From Straminergon stramineum (Eukaryota > Streptophyta > Bryopsida > Hypnales > Calliergonaceae), in contig OY987268.1 of NCBI GenBank assembly GCA_963920665.1, forward strand, positions 22,570,501 through 22,634,500: 64,000 nucleotides of DNA, given 5' to 3'. The position numbers were made by a program, and so were the translations under genes. The notes below the pieces were generated by a model that searched no databases, was not told where the DNA came from, and saw nothing but the letters and a program-made list of their open reading frames with translations. Below, piece after piece: positions 1 through 11,918 of this stretch. The stretch's first letter is position 1; each line of letters starts with the position of its first letter.

Positions 1-2367
1 GTCTAAGGCACCAGATATTTTCTTGCATATATATATATCAAAGACTATTTCTTAAAAAAATAAAAATAAAAAACAACCCAATGTAGTCTTATAATTATAA
101 AAAAATATATTATAAATTTAATATAAAACATTCATTTTATGTTTTAAAGAAATTTTTCGTGATTAAAACATTCTATTGTCTTATTAAACTATGTTTTAGA
201 GATTGCCATTGCAAAAGGCACAAACTTTTGTGGAACTAAAATGAATTAAAACACTTCATTGCATTGTAAGAGATAGAAAGAAAGTCATATAAAAATAGTA
301 ATTATGCACCTAGGTCATTGATTGACATTTTATAGGAGTCAAATGAACCATCATTGTAATTCAAATAATAATGATAGTTCTAATTTCAAGAATAGTATTA
401 ACTCCTAAAACCTCTATTGATTTCATAATTCAAAAATTTTGCATGAAATTTTTAATATGGATGCTAATCATCCTAATCTATGTGACTATGTATGAAGCTT
501 TGTTTTATGTCATTCCAATATATATTGCAAAAATTAGATGGATTTTTTTGATTTCAATGTCCAGCTAGGTAGAAAGAAATGTAATCTAGGAAATCAAGAA
601 TTATTATTCTTTGATTTTATAGATTGACACCTACTCAAAAACATTTTAACTATATATGTACTTCCAAATAATGAAGTGAACATTATGAGGAGTTTTATTT
701 TATGGTCAATGAAGGTAGAAAAAAATATAATGGTGTATTTTGCGCTCAATTTTGACAATTTTCAAATAAAAAGAAAAGAAAAGAACACCAATTGTTTACT
801 AGAACATTCTCACCATTGGTGATAATATTTCTCAATTTTTTGTAATAGTTATAAGTGATTTAATTTTTTCAAAGATGAATATGAAAAAAATTTGGTTTAT
901 TTTTTTTCAAATAATCTCAATACAATTTCTAACTAATGGACTTTCATATTTGTCTTTAAGAAAAATGCAAAAGTCATAGGACATGTTGTTTTGTTTTTTT
1001 CTAAAAATATTGAAAAGACTAAAACTTCACTTTTTGGAAGGCTAGAAAAACCTACACTTTGAAGTTTACGCACATTGAACTTTCAATTGGTGGGGATATT
1101 CATTCTAAAATTTCTAGGATGATATACTTGAACAAGTTCACCAAAAGATTCTATACTTGGATTTGTTAGAAAACAAATATAGATGAAGATTTTACCCTTG
1201 TTGTCAAGACAAGTATTTTGAAGTAGTTTTCAGCTTCTAAACATGAAAGAACTTTACGGGGTGATAATTCCATTTGAATAATCATCATGTTGTGTATATA
1301 TCCAAATCATTTCTAATATTTTACCGATAGAGCAATAATTTCAAATTAGGCCGCCATCACATGCATGAGTGAGTGTACCTAACTAATGATATCTCCTTCT
1401 CAATGACTTAAAAACTTGAATGTATGCGGTGGGAAGGGTAGAGAGATTGAATTCCCAATTTTACTACGTGTGGCCTGGTCAAGGCCAATGGAAGATATTG
1501 GTGTTGGAAGCACTCATTCCCCAACCAAACAAAGAAGATAGCATTCACATAGACCTTCTAGAAAATCCTTAGCGATCTCACTAGCTCTATCAATACTACC
1601 AATGACATATTCAATTCAAACATCCATTCTTATCAATTTGTAAGTTTCATGCATTTGAGAATTTAAGCATACATTGCATCAATGAATATTGGGATTTGAA
1701 GAATGTTTTTTTTTTCTCAAATAAAGGTAAAAATTGAAATTAGAATAATCTTTTGGTAGGAAATGCATTTAAAAAAAAGTTTCAATAGTGAAAGTGTCCA
1801 TTTTTGTCCTCTCCAATGGAAAAGTCAATATCCATATTCAATGTGATCTTTCGTTGTTATCTAATATTAGATTATCATTGATACAAGTGATGATTTTTCA
1901 TTACTTTATAAATGTAAACAAAATCATTATTAATAGGAGATAGATTCAAGTAACTAATAGAAACTCACTTTTTTTTTTTAATTCCTAATTGTCCAAGTTT
2001 AGCCAAGCTCGTTGATAGTATAGATGGTTCATTGTTGGACAATCTTATTAATAATGCCTCTAAATGATCAATCTAATGCAAACTTCATTACTGAAATATC
2101 ATTGCATCTTTCACTACTTTCCCCTTCAAACACAACAAATCATAGGCATGTAGAGTCCTTGGCTTGCAATAAAAAAACTCTCTCAGAACCATATTCTTTG
2201 TGATCAAGTGCATAAACATGCCCGGATTTCATTAGACTCTACAACCCTATCTTATTGGAACCTTGAACTTCTTTAGTGTGTAAGAGAGTTTTTCATCTCA
2301 AACTTCATTCAACTTCAATAAACTTGTATTTTTTACCCCTCTTGCTTTCTCTTCCACTGCCTTTCAA
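1..2367. other. AT-rich intergenic DNA, no gene seen
   Basis: No recognisable coding region, RNA gene or bounded repeat was found. Open frames here are shorter than 70 codons, have AT-driven composition and match no family I know. The last four bases (TCAA) are the left target duplication of the next element. Confidence 0.6.
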
Positions 2368-3101
2368 GGGTGATTGCAAGAAACACTTCACATTTTTGGC
2401 TCAGAAATGTAGTTTCTAGCCATAGGACTGACAATACTATGCAAAACTATTAATATTGTATGTAAGTAGTGCAATGATAGATCTAAACTGTTGATTTGAG
2501 GTGCCTAAAGATCTAAACTATTGATTCAGTACTATGCAATACTATAGACTATTGTAGGGTACTACAAAAGCCACTAGAAGCATAAAATAGTAGAATAGGG
2601 GTCCGTGGACCTTTTCATTTTTAGTCTTCAAAAAAAATTATTAAAAATTCCATAGAAAAGCTTTTTTTAGAGAAGATTGCGCTCGCATTGCACCAAAAAA
2701 TTCATGTAGGAAATTGTTTCCTTCTTTGTAGCCTTCTGGCAAAGGAAGGTCACTTTGACCCCATGTGTGCAACCGATAAGTTTCTATTTTCATAAAAACT
2801 CAACTTTAATCCTTATAATGTTAGTATACTTCCAACATATCCGATTTGTAGCTTCCAATTTGCATTTTTGGATCAAAATAGGACTAAAAATCTCCAAAAT
2901 AGCAAAGATAGATATCCTATTAGGGGTAGTTTAAAACAATAAAGTAATTTGAAAAAAATTCTCAATGTTTGAAACTACCACATGCACCTTCATTCCAGAT
3001 ATCATGCCAAATGGACAAATGATGCAAAAGTTACGAGCAAAAAACCACCTATCTGAGGGCAAGGGGACAAAAAGTAGGACAAGTGTTTCTTGCTATCACC
3101 C
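2368..3101. mobile_element. Non-autonomous DNA transposon, GGGTGATTGC family, copy 1
   Basis: The left end reads GGGTGATTGCAAGAAACACT and the right end is its inverted complement with one mismatch (...TTGCTATCACCC). The element is 734 bp and is flanked on both sides by the 4-bp direct repeat TCAA (2364-2367 and 3102-3105), which I read as a target-site duplication. It has no transposase-like reading frame, so it is non-autonomous. Two further copies in the window (34138-35191 and 40759-41476) have the same ends and also 4-bp duplications. The superfamily is not certain: a 4-bp duplication with GGG termini excludes hAT, Mutator and CACTA and would be compatible with Sola-like elements, which is inference. 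Confidence 0.75.
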
Positions 3102-3441
3102 TCAATATCCAACATGAATCTTTGAGTTCAATGCAAAATGATATCTCTATTTTAAAAGAGAACTTAGAAGAATAATTCAATGATGAATCTTGTACCATAT
3201 CCGTATGATTAGATCTACCACTACACTGAAGTTTTTTCCCCCCTAGCTTTTGCAAACTCTCAATGATAAAAGGCTAGACCTCCATATAAGTAGAAAAAAA
3301 TATTTTTATCATGGTAGTTAGATTTGGGAATATTGTACTTATTTCATAGGTATGTATTGTTTCACATGACTTAAATTTACCACCTAGTCTTATCTCATCA
3401 AAGCACTTGTGCATGCAACTTTTCATGGACTAACAATCCTT

Positions 3442-3635
3442 CTACACTAAATAGGGTATTAAGGGGACCCATACTTATTAATTGACATTTCACACTATAT
3501 CAATATCTACCTTTCTTGTACATCAATAGTTATTGAAGTATCCCAGGGATGTACATCATGTTTCAAACATCTACAGTTTTCCACAATCAATCCCTTTAAA
3601 TTTTTTGGTCCCCTTAATACCCCTATTTAGTGTAG
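3442..3635. mobile_element. Small inverted-repeat element (MITE)
   Basis: A 28-bp inverted repeat (left 3442-3469 begins CTACACTAAATAGGG; right 3607-3635 ends CCCCTATTTAGTGTAG) encloses about 135 bp. No convincing target duplication was found. The interior resembles the MITE split by the palindrome at 34-35 kb: both carry a GACATTT-ACACTATAT block followed by CTTGTAC. This supports one dispersed family. Confidence 0.55.
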
Positions 3636-3639
3636 ATGT

Positions 3640-6105
3640 TGGAGCATCTCAATTTAGCATTGATTGAGTCTTAACAAGTAGGTCTAAATGTCTAACAAAG
3701 ACTCAAGGAGCTTGTCATAGGAAGTTTTCCAATTGAAAAGTTGTATAGAAATATAGTAAACTTACCAATCACCGCATGGACGAAATTCAAATCCATCTCC
3801 ATATAAATATAGAGACTTACATGTTTTGAAATTTGGTAAGATCATTAAATGTCATGTTAAGATTTACCTTCAAAAAATAGAATGCAAAAAGATTTCTTCC
3901 TACAAATTTTATTGCAATCTAAAGGTGATGAAGCTAAAATCTAGTTAAAAATTTCTTACAACCGTTCACTACACGGTGTGCGGTCATTGGGCGGTGATAC
4001 AAAATTTTGTTCCCATAGCAATTGAATTGGTAGTTGCATCGTGCGGGTAGTGTATGGTAAATGACAATGGTTGTTGTGTGGTTTTTGGATGTGTGCAGTA
4101 AATGGCAAGTTTGCTCTAGATTTGTAAGGATGCCCAAGTTGTTGTAGATTATAAATAGGGCAATAGTACATCTACTAATATTGTAAATCATAGTAAAACT
4201 TTTTTGTGATTATTCTAGAAACTACATAATATTCTTGTTCTTACACTTTGCCACCTCAACTTCTAGCTAGAATCTACATGTACTAAACAATATGTAATGG
4301 AACTAGGGCTTGTTTTGGGCATTATAGTGCCAGATTGCACCAGAAAGAAAGAATTTGGCTAAAAAATGGCAACAACCATGCAATTTTTGCCATAAAAATT
4401 CAAATTCAAAAACAGTCTTAGATGACATTGTTAGATTGTGGATGAAAATAGAATTATGGACATGTAATATGTGCTCATGTGATATTTTCTATCTAATATA
4501 TGGATGAATGTTGAAATTTGGAGCACTGCTATGACATTTTATATTGTCACTTTGGCTCTTTATAAAAAATGAACAAAAAACTTGAATAGAGAACAATAGT
4601 AAATAGTGAACTAAGTGTCATAAACAATATTTTTTTAATAAAACTTGAAACAAAAGATTGGTAATCACCTTCTAAAATTGGTTGTAGATTGATTATTTTA
4701 TAATGTTAATAAATTTCTTTTCGGGGGTTCAAAATGTTTAGTATTACAATACTTGTGATTATTTTACATTTATATATTTTCCTAGTCAATTTTGAATGGT
4801 CAATTACTCAACTAGGAAAGAAACTTTTTGGAGTCTGGCATACTTGTACCTTATGATCAATAAAATATTTGCAAACAAAAGTTTTGAAAAACCTAACCAT
4901 ACAATTGATAAACAATATTATCACAAGAATCTACAAACACTAAGATGGATGAGAAATCCAAGGTTCAATGCATATGTGGGACATATTTTGCATTCATCCA
5001 CTATTTAAAATTTGAACACCTCTTATATCTAGATGATATGTAGACCTTCATTGCACAATATTCTAAATAAAGACATTTTTCTTGGCAACTGACATAGTTA
5101 GGATACGGAATAAGGTGGACACCTTGAAATATGTCACTAACCCTAATCTACCATCTTCACTTTGTATACATCTCAAAAATCCATTATATACCTATATGGA
5201 AGAAATTGGTTTAGAACCCAACTTTGTTCCTTCACAACTTTTGCATATGGTATCTAGATGTCATGTTCTTTGATGCATTAGAACCTCCTTTCACTTGCCA
5301 ATAAGAAAATATGAAAATTTGACCGATCTTTTGATAGTAGTTAGACATAGTAGAAAAAGGGGTGGTTTGGGGGTATCCACCTCACTCTTATAGGTTCTCT
5401 TAGATGAAACTCTTACAATACCTCTTATAAGTATTTATAAACTTCAAAAATTGCTATAACTAATAGAGAGTAGATATTGTCAACAAATTTTGGCCATGTT
5501 GAAGTATAAAGAACATACTTGTATAAAATGATTTTTTGAAAATTTCAATTTTTATTATTATTAAAAAATTTAATCAAATTTATTAGTGAAAAAAAATTAA
5601 TTTCTATACTAATTTTATTTTAAGATTCTTTAGTAAGCAAAGTTAGAATGTTTTAAGAATATTTTGGTAAAAATTTCACAGATTTTGAAATTTTAGCAAG
5701 TGAAGATTACCGACTAAAATATGACCAATTAGTTACATTTCTTATAATTCACTCCCAAATCTCCAAAACCCATGAAATTAAAAATTAAATATAATAAAAA
5801 CTATCCTATTTCTATTTCAAAGTTCCCACGTTTCTTTACTGATTTTTGGAGTACATGGTAAGAAACGTAAATACTTGGATTCATAATTTTGTTTATGTTA
5901 TTCCCATTGTAAAATTTCAAAATTTGTGAACTTATGAGAAAATTGTAAAAAGAGTCATCACTCCACTTAATAAAGGATCCTGAAGAAATTTACTTGTATT
6001 ATCAACAGATTTTTCCCACCAAAGTATCAGAAAATGTTAAGGAAAGATGGAACTTTATTTTGTACAGGATTTTTTTTGATGTATGAAACTTTTTGACAGT
6101 CACTA
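3640..6105. other. AT-rich intergenic DNA with one dispersed repeat
   Basis: No gene was recognised. The stretch 4325-4590 resembles the 262-bp element at 13930-14191. It shares the AGATTGCACCA block near the left, the AAAAAATGGCA/AAAAAATGCCA block, a GGATGAATGTTG block and a CACTTTGGC block near the right. It is probably an older copy of that element; clear ends were not found. Confidence 0.5.
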
Positions 6106-6109
6106 TTAA

Positions 6110-6922
6110 CCCCTAACTGCCTCATCGACCATATTTAGTTGACCTGAAATTTCAGGCTGATTTTGGGATGGGCAGTTCAATTCCTGTGACCACTTTGAAA
6201 TTTTTTACGGGCAGTTTCAAAGGTTAACTACTAAAATTTTTTATTTTTCACAAGAAAAGGTAAATACTAGATTTTTGAGAGGTCCTCAAAGGCATATATA
6301 TCTTAATGGAAGAGTAAAGCTTGCAAATTTTACTTGATTTCTTGGCTTTAAGCAAAGCTTGCCAATTTCACTTGATTTGAGATCTAAAAAATTATTCTTA
6401 TCCATTTGCTTTGAAAATGGTCCCAACGGAAAGAGTAAAGTGTTTTCATAATATTCACCATTGAAAATTTAAACATGCAAATGTTGATTTGGAGTTAATT
6501 GCGATTTCTACTTATTAAAAAAAATTACATTTCAACGATTGTAAGGTTGATTGTGTAATGAGTTTGATAGCTCTTCATTTGAACTTAAAATTTTTGGAAG
6601 TGCATTTTAGTGTGCTAACTCAATTTTTAGTTGGTCATGTCACCTCCAATCCCCAAAAAATCTTATATACAAATTTCTAAAACATTGTGGGGGAAGGGTA
6701 GCATACTAAAAATAGAAAATGTACATTTCTCTTGTTATAATTTTACAACTTCTATGCAATTTTGCTCTCTAAATTGGTACACACTAATAAGCGAGCTATT
6801 TAGACATCCATATGATTAGATATTGAAAAAAAAGACAATTTTACTTGGGTTGAGGATAACTATAACCCTATGCTCTTTTTTCCTAGTCACAACACACTTC
6901 GGAAGGCTTAGGCACTTAGGGG
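6110..6922. mobile_element. TTAA-flanked (piggyBac-like) non-autonomous element, copy 1
   Basis: Bounded by TTAA at 6106-6109 and 6923-6926. The terminal inverted repeats are CCCCTAACTGCCT on the left and CCCCTAAGTGCCT, read inward, on the right. At 813 bp it matches the 0.88-0.93 kb size of the other TTAA copies in this window. No transposase frame is present. TTAA target sites with CCC-initial ends are the hallmark of piggyBac; the assignment is inference from ends alone. A diverged relative of its interior lies at about 24600-25420. Confidence 0.65.
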
Positions 6923-7083
6923 TTAATCACAGATCTTTCGAATATGCTAATGACATACAACACTGACAATTAAACAATTTGGATGGGGCATTAGAATATT
7001 TACCACTTAGAAGGTTGACTTTCAATATTTTGAACATTAAGAAATGCAAATGTGGGATTCACCTAATCTTGTTTGTGATTTCG

Positions 7084-7875
7084 GGTTGTGACTATAGTAG
7101 TATGACAAGCCATTCACGGGGTCAACTTTGGAAATTGGGCAGCTTGGACAAAACCGCCTGGACTACCGTTGCTTCCCCTCCCGCAAAACTGACGCCTTGC
7201 TGCAACTGCTGCTGCTCCCCTTCCGCAAGGTTGATGTGCGGGTCAAATCCTACTTTTCCGGGCGACCTCCTCGTCGCCATGCTCGTCAACTTCGTGCTCC
7301 CCAATACAGTAGTCGTCGTCATTGCACTGGACCAACTGCACAAGTGAAGGAGAGCGATCGAAGCATTCCAAGAATCACTAGGAGCTAGTCGTGCTTGGCC
7401 TTGATGGCGCAGGTATGTTTAAACTTGATCACTTTTTTTTTGGAAACAAGTGAAACGGAATTTCATACATTGCAAGGGCAAGTCTAATGCATTGGTAGCC
7501 TCAGATCTGATCGATCAAGAATCCACAGGGCTTGTCTTTTGCGAATAGATCAAACTTGAAAGATTTATTTCACCAGAAGCTAGTCTTGTGCAGCCTTGAT
7601 GGTGTAGGTATTCAGAGATTTGTTTTCACTAGAAGTTGCTCCTGCGTGGCCTTGATGGTGCAGGTATGGTTAGATTAGATCGGGAGTTGTTTTTTTTAAA
7701 GAAATGAAACGGAATTTCATGCATTGCAAGGGCAAGTGCAAGCTCACCATGCCTCAGATCTGATCATGAATCCACACGGTTATTCCTTTGAGAATAGATC
7801 AAACTTCACAGATTTGTTTTCACCAGAAGCTGGGCCTCTGTGGCCTTGATGGCATAGGTATTCAAAGATCAGATT
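7084..7875 (+). repeat. Left terminal inverted repeat of the MULE
   Basis: Pairs with 10783-11572 on the opposite strand at roughly 90 percent identity by eye. The outer 300 bp is GC-rich; the inner part carries several copies of a GTGGCCTTGATGGCGCAGGTAT-like module, at about 7395, 7585, 7645 and 7840. The open frame in the GC-rich part is also present in the right repeat but matches no family, so I do not call it a gene. Compared with the right arm, this arm has mostly T or A where the right has C or G. Confidence 0.85.
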
Positions 7876-8789
7876 GGGTTTTTTTTTTAACAAATGATAT
7901 GGAATTTCATTCATAGCCTAAGATCAGATTGATCAAGAATCCACCCGGCTTATTTTTGAGAGTACATCAAATTCAGAGATTTGTTTTCACTGTTTCCATG
8001 TGGTACCAGCTTAAGGAACAACCTATTGTTCCTGGCCACTACAATATTTTTAATAAGAATTAAATCATGAAACTTTGTATCCAATTTTGATATCTTACTA
8101 CACTTGTATTCCTTCATGGCTTTGAGTGGTAACACTTTCACATGTAATTGCAACCCACAATGTCCACAACTAGCATTGATCTTCCATTCTCCACATTTTT
8201 TTGAATGACTTCCGATTTCTTGTGATTTTATTGAATATGGTTGAATATGTTAAGTACCAGAATGAATTTCCTTTTAAGTACCTAAGATGAAGTTGCTTGG
8301 AAGAAAATTGTGAGTTCTCTTCCTAGCACACAATTAAACAAAATGTGAGCATGACCGAGAACTTACAAGCACTGAGTGGGAGCCCCCTAGCCTTTGATTG
8401 AAGACCTCATTTATACTAGCCTTACAACAACTCTCGTACACAAACTAGAGGCTTTAAGAAAAACCATAATTTATTATGTGTAAAATTTTTACGAAGGAGC
8501 CATTCATTATGTGTTAAAAGCTTACCACAGAAGAAGACACTTTGAGCAATCGCAATCTGTGAAGTTTGAACCAGCAAGCCCTGTGACATTAGAAAGTTAA
8601 ACAAGCAAAAACTATGAGGTACACACTTGGTTTCAAAAAAGCAATGTCCACAATGGTATGTTCGCACACATATCAAAGCAAATTTCAATTCCTCCTAAAT
8701 TTGGACATGGATGATGTTCACTTTGTATTGTCTCTTGCATTGCTTTGCTTCTTATTGGTCAACAAAATGGATTATGCCCTTGTCTCTTC
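7876..8789. other. MULE interior left of the Tc1 insertion
   Basis: The first 130 bp repeats the TIR module once more (about 7876-8000) with further decay. The rest is AT-rich and shows no recognisable transposase exons. The last bases before the Tc1 element may be the upstream continuation of the transposase remnant found after it. Confidence 0.45.
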
Positions 8790-8791
8790 TA

Positions 8792-10429
8792 CAGTACCTC
8801 ACAAAACTGTTCCAATCATTAGAACTTCTAAATTCAAGAAGAAGTTTTAGACAAATGGATGTCCAAACTTTCAAATAGTAATTTGAGGCATATATTACAT
8901 CCAATCTAGTACACATATGTAAAAAGTTCCAACTAAATCAAGTATCATTGAAGGAAAAATGAAAGCTTAAAATCAATATATACATTGGTACAGTTTTGTG
9001 AGTGCTCTAAGTAAGCTACCTAATACTTTGTCCATTTCCCTTTTGAAGCTACTACAGCTTCCATCCTTTGGGGCATGTTTTCTACAAGTCTCCTGCAATC
9101 ATGTATAGTAATAGAAGAAAAAACTTGAACTACACGTTCCCATAATTCAATCATTCCTTTTGGAGGTGAATCATATTGATTCCATTTCCTTTTGAGGATT
9201 GCCCATAGATGTTCTATTGGATTTAAATTAGGGGATTGGGCTGGCCACGTTAGAAGACTAAAACTTTGCCTTGAGAACCATTCTTGCATCATCTTTGTGG
9301 TGTCAATAGAAGCATTATCTTGCTGGAAAATGACTTTTGTAGCATCTAATTTGTATTTTCTAATTGTACCATCTATTGTTTGCTCTAAAATTTGATGATA
9401 TCCATGTTGGTTGAGGTGACCTTCAATTTTGTACACCAATCCTAGACCATGACTAGTCATACTACCCCAAATCATGATCCCACCACCACCATGCTTTACT
9501 GTCTCTATAATAGTGCGAGTTGACAATTCATGTGGATTACGACTCCAACACCAAGAGATTCCATCAAAACAAAATTGATTGATTTTAGACTCATCAGAGA
9601 AAATGACACGACTCCAATCATCTATAGTCCAATCTAAATGGGCTCTTGCAAAGTCTAAACATGCTTTGACATTCTTGATCGAGAGACATGGTTTTTTTTG
9701 CTTCACTTGTGATTGTAAACCACCTCTACGCAAAGCACATCTCACTGTTTCAACACACTTGCATCCCAAATGCCTCTTGCACATTTTTTGTAGCCTCTAC
9801 AACAACATTAAGCTTCCCTATAGTCATATCCAACACACAAGACCGTTCCATTGCAAGAGTAAATTTTCTTGGTCTACCTCCATGTGATAATTCTACAGTA
9901 GAAACAAATTTCTTTCGGAGCCTGTGTACAATTCCAACACCTACATGCAAACTCCTTGACACTTCTCTAACACCAACCCCTCTCTACAACATGGAAATGG
10001 CATCTGATTACTTTTGAGAAGATAATGGACGAACCATCTTTTCTACTTGGGAGCAAGGACTTCAAAATACAAAGAAAATCAAAAGAGATGGTGTGTACAG
10101 AAAGCTTTACAACAAGAATACAAGTCTAATCAATATTACATAGCTCTATAAGACAAGAATACAAGTCTAATCAATCTGCACAACTCTACAACAAAGCAAA
10201 TCCTTGTACACAATGCACTCACAAAATTATTCCATTGATTTTTCTGGCTTTGAGCTTATGATTATCACGGATGTGTGCTTCTGCATGCCATTGCTTTTGA
10301 CATGTAGCCTCTAAACTTGCTTTAGAAGTTAATTGGGGCTTACACATGGCCATTTGCTTTTGACAGGTGCCATCTAAATTTAATCAAAGGTAGATTTTTC
10401 CAACAGTGGAACAGTTTTGTGAGGTACTG
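8792..10429 (-). mobile_element. Tc1/mariner element (DD34E), inserted in the MULE
   Basis: The ends CAGTACCTCACAAAACTGTT (left) and its exact inverted complement (right) are flanked by TA at 8790-8791 and 10430-10431, the standard Tc1/mariner target duplication. At 1,638 bp it has the usual size. The transposase lies on the minus strand (9020-10037) and is broken. A second, inverted copy of the CTCACAAAA motif lies about 215 bp inside each end (8991-9007 and 10215-10233), giving four candidate transposase-binding sites with symmetric spacing. Confidence 0.92.
9020..10037 (-). pseudogene. Tc1/mariner transposase, two nonsense codons and one frameshift
   Basis: The reading starts at an ATG at 10037 and covers about 339 codons, the usual Tc1 transposase length. 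The N-terminal helix-turn-helix half shows GRPRKFT. The catalytic half (open from 9784 to the stop at 9020) shows VIFSDES, then QQDNAS, then PNLNPIEHLW; 34 residues separate the second Asp from the Glu, so it is DD34E. Breaks: TAA at 10008-10010, TAG at 9984-9986, and a frameshift near 9780 joining the two halves. In the second-Asp motif the usual DNAxxH has Asp in place of His. DD34E Tc1 elements are rare in flowering plants, so this bears on the host lineage. It is non-functional as read. Confidence 0.9.
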
Positions 10430-10438
10430 TAGAACGGT

Positions 10439-10784
10439 TTTCCGCAATCCAAGATAATGTTGTGCTTATGGCATGTCCGTAAGGCTTGGTTAGAAAACAT
10501 TGTTTCAATTGAAGATTCAGGTGGATTATGTCAGGTTGCTCGTCTTCGAGGCCCTTGGAGATATAATGTACACATCTAACGGATGCATGAGAGCAGACGC
10601 TATTTTTCATGCATGTAGAACATTTGAGAATTTGAAGAACATGTATCCAGAAGCCGAAGCATTTATGACATATTTTGAACAAACGTGGATGAAGAAGATC
10701 GAAATGTGGGTCACAGGATATCGCAATGTTCCTCACGCCTACCAGAACACAAACGCTGCTATAGAAAATCTGAGGGAAACTTGA
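10439..10784 (+). pseudogene. Mutator-type transposase remnant
   Basis: Two frames on the plus strand join into one decayed coding stretch. First comes LCLWHVRKAWLEN (near 10455-10500), the LC-WHV-KAW motif common in plant Mutator/SWIM transposases. After a frameshift near 10535 comes FEALGDIMYTSN, then FMTYFEQTWMKKIEMW, then NTNAAIE, the segment preceding the SWIM region in these proteins. The 5' part is absent, apparently cut off by the Tc1 insertion ending at 10429, and the 3' part runs into the MULE right repeat. This is the element's own gene rather than a captured host gene, judged by family. Frame, order and neighbours support the call. Confidence 0.7.
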
Positions 10785-11572
10785 TCTGATCTCTGAATAC
10801 CTGCGCCATCAAGGCCGCAAAGGCCCAACTTCTGGTGAAAACAAATCTGTGAAGTTTGATCTATTCTCAAAGGAATAACCGTGTGGATTCATGATCAGAT
10901 CTGAGGCATGGTGAGCTTGCACTTGCCCTTGCAATGCATGAAATTCCGTTTCATTTCTTCAAAAAAAACACCCCGATCTAATCTAACCATACCTGCGCCA
11001 TCAAGGCCACGCAGGAGCAACTTCTAGTGGAAACAAATCTCTGAATATCTGCGCCATCGAGGCCGCACAGGACTAGCTTCTGGTGAAATAAATCTTTCAA
11101 GTTTGATCTATTCGCAAAAGACAAGCCCTGTGGATTCTTGATCGATCAGATCTGAGGCTACCAATGCATTAGACTTGCCCTTGCAATGTATGAAATTCCG
11201 TTTCACTTGTTTCCAAAAAAAAAGTGATCAGGTTTAAACATACCTGCGCCATCAAGGCCAAGCATGACTAGCTCCTAGTGATTCTTGGAATGCTTCGATC
11301 GCTCTCCTTCACTTGTGCAGCTGGTCCAGTGCAATGACGACGACTACTGTATTGGGGAGCACGAAGTTGACGAGCATGGCGACGAGGAGGTCGCCCGGAA
11401 AAGTAGGATTTGACCCGCGCGTCAGTCTCGCGGAAGGGGAGCAGCGGCAGTCGCAGCAGGGCGTCAGTTTTGCGGGAGGGGAAGCAGCGGCAGTCCAGGC
11501 GGCTTTGTCCAGGCTGCCCAATTTCCAGAGTTGACCCCGCGAACGGCTCGTCATACTACTATAGTCACAACC
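10783..11572 (-). repeat. Right terminal inverted repeat of the MULE
   Basis: Inverted partner of 7084-7875. It keeps more C, G and CpG than the left arm in the GC-rich outer part (11309-11540). Internal CCTTGATGGCG-type modules recur at about 10805, 10995, 11055 and 11250. This arm lies next to RPL10A. Confidence 0.85.
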
Positions 11573-11918
11573 GTGATTTCGGCTGGCTGAAACACAATAA
11601 TAACTACCAGAAAAATCCGGTGATCTAAACTTAATATTTTGAGAGATCGTGAACCATAGAGAAACCTCACAAAGTTCAGACAGAAAAAAATGAATGTGCA
11701 ATATGTAGAAGAGGCAGAATTGGTGAAAGGGCAGAATCGGTAAAGGGGAAGGATGATCCACTTGCATGAAACAAGGCTTAAAATACAAAATGAACTCTAT
11801 ACAATATTGGCATTCCAGTTGCTCCGGTTAAGAAAATGGAATTAAAAAAAGAGATCCCCGGAAGCTCCACTTGCTGGAATGCTCGTTCGCAAAGTTCATG
11901 GGTTAACATGATGAATGC
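11573..11918. other. RPL10A 3' flank between MULE and stop codon
   Basis: This 346-bp stretch should contain the 3' UTR of RPL10A, which is transcribed toward lower coordinates. It starts with the right copy of the MULE target duplication (11573-11581). Read on the minus strand it has T-rich blocks including TTTTGTATTTT, suitable for plant polyadenylation signals, but no defined cleavage site can be read. Confidence 0.5.

Larger units (their letters stand above)
7084..11572. mobile_element. Mutator-like element (MULE) with long terminal inverted repeats
   Basis: The element is 4,489 bp and starts with GGTTGTGACTATAGTAG, repeated in inverted orientation at its right end. Direct repeats GTGATTTCG at 7075-7083 and 11573-11581 form a 9-bp target duplication. 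The terminal inverted repeats are about 790 bp each (7084-7875 and 10783-11572). Long inverted repeats with a 9-bp duplication define the Mutator superfamily, and a remnant of Mutator-type transposase lies just inside the right repeat (10439-10784). A Tc1/mariner element (8792-10429) has inserted in the interior. The element ends 346 bp from the stop codon of RPL10A, so it sits in that gene's 3' flank. It is inactive: its transposase is truncated and frameshifted. Confidence 0.88.

Noticed and set aside
6979..7388. Protein-coding gene in the GC-rich block of open frames
   Set aside because: The block is the MULE terminal repeat and recurs inverted at 11309-11540; frames are open on both strands because of GC content, and no domain is seen.
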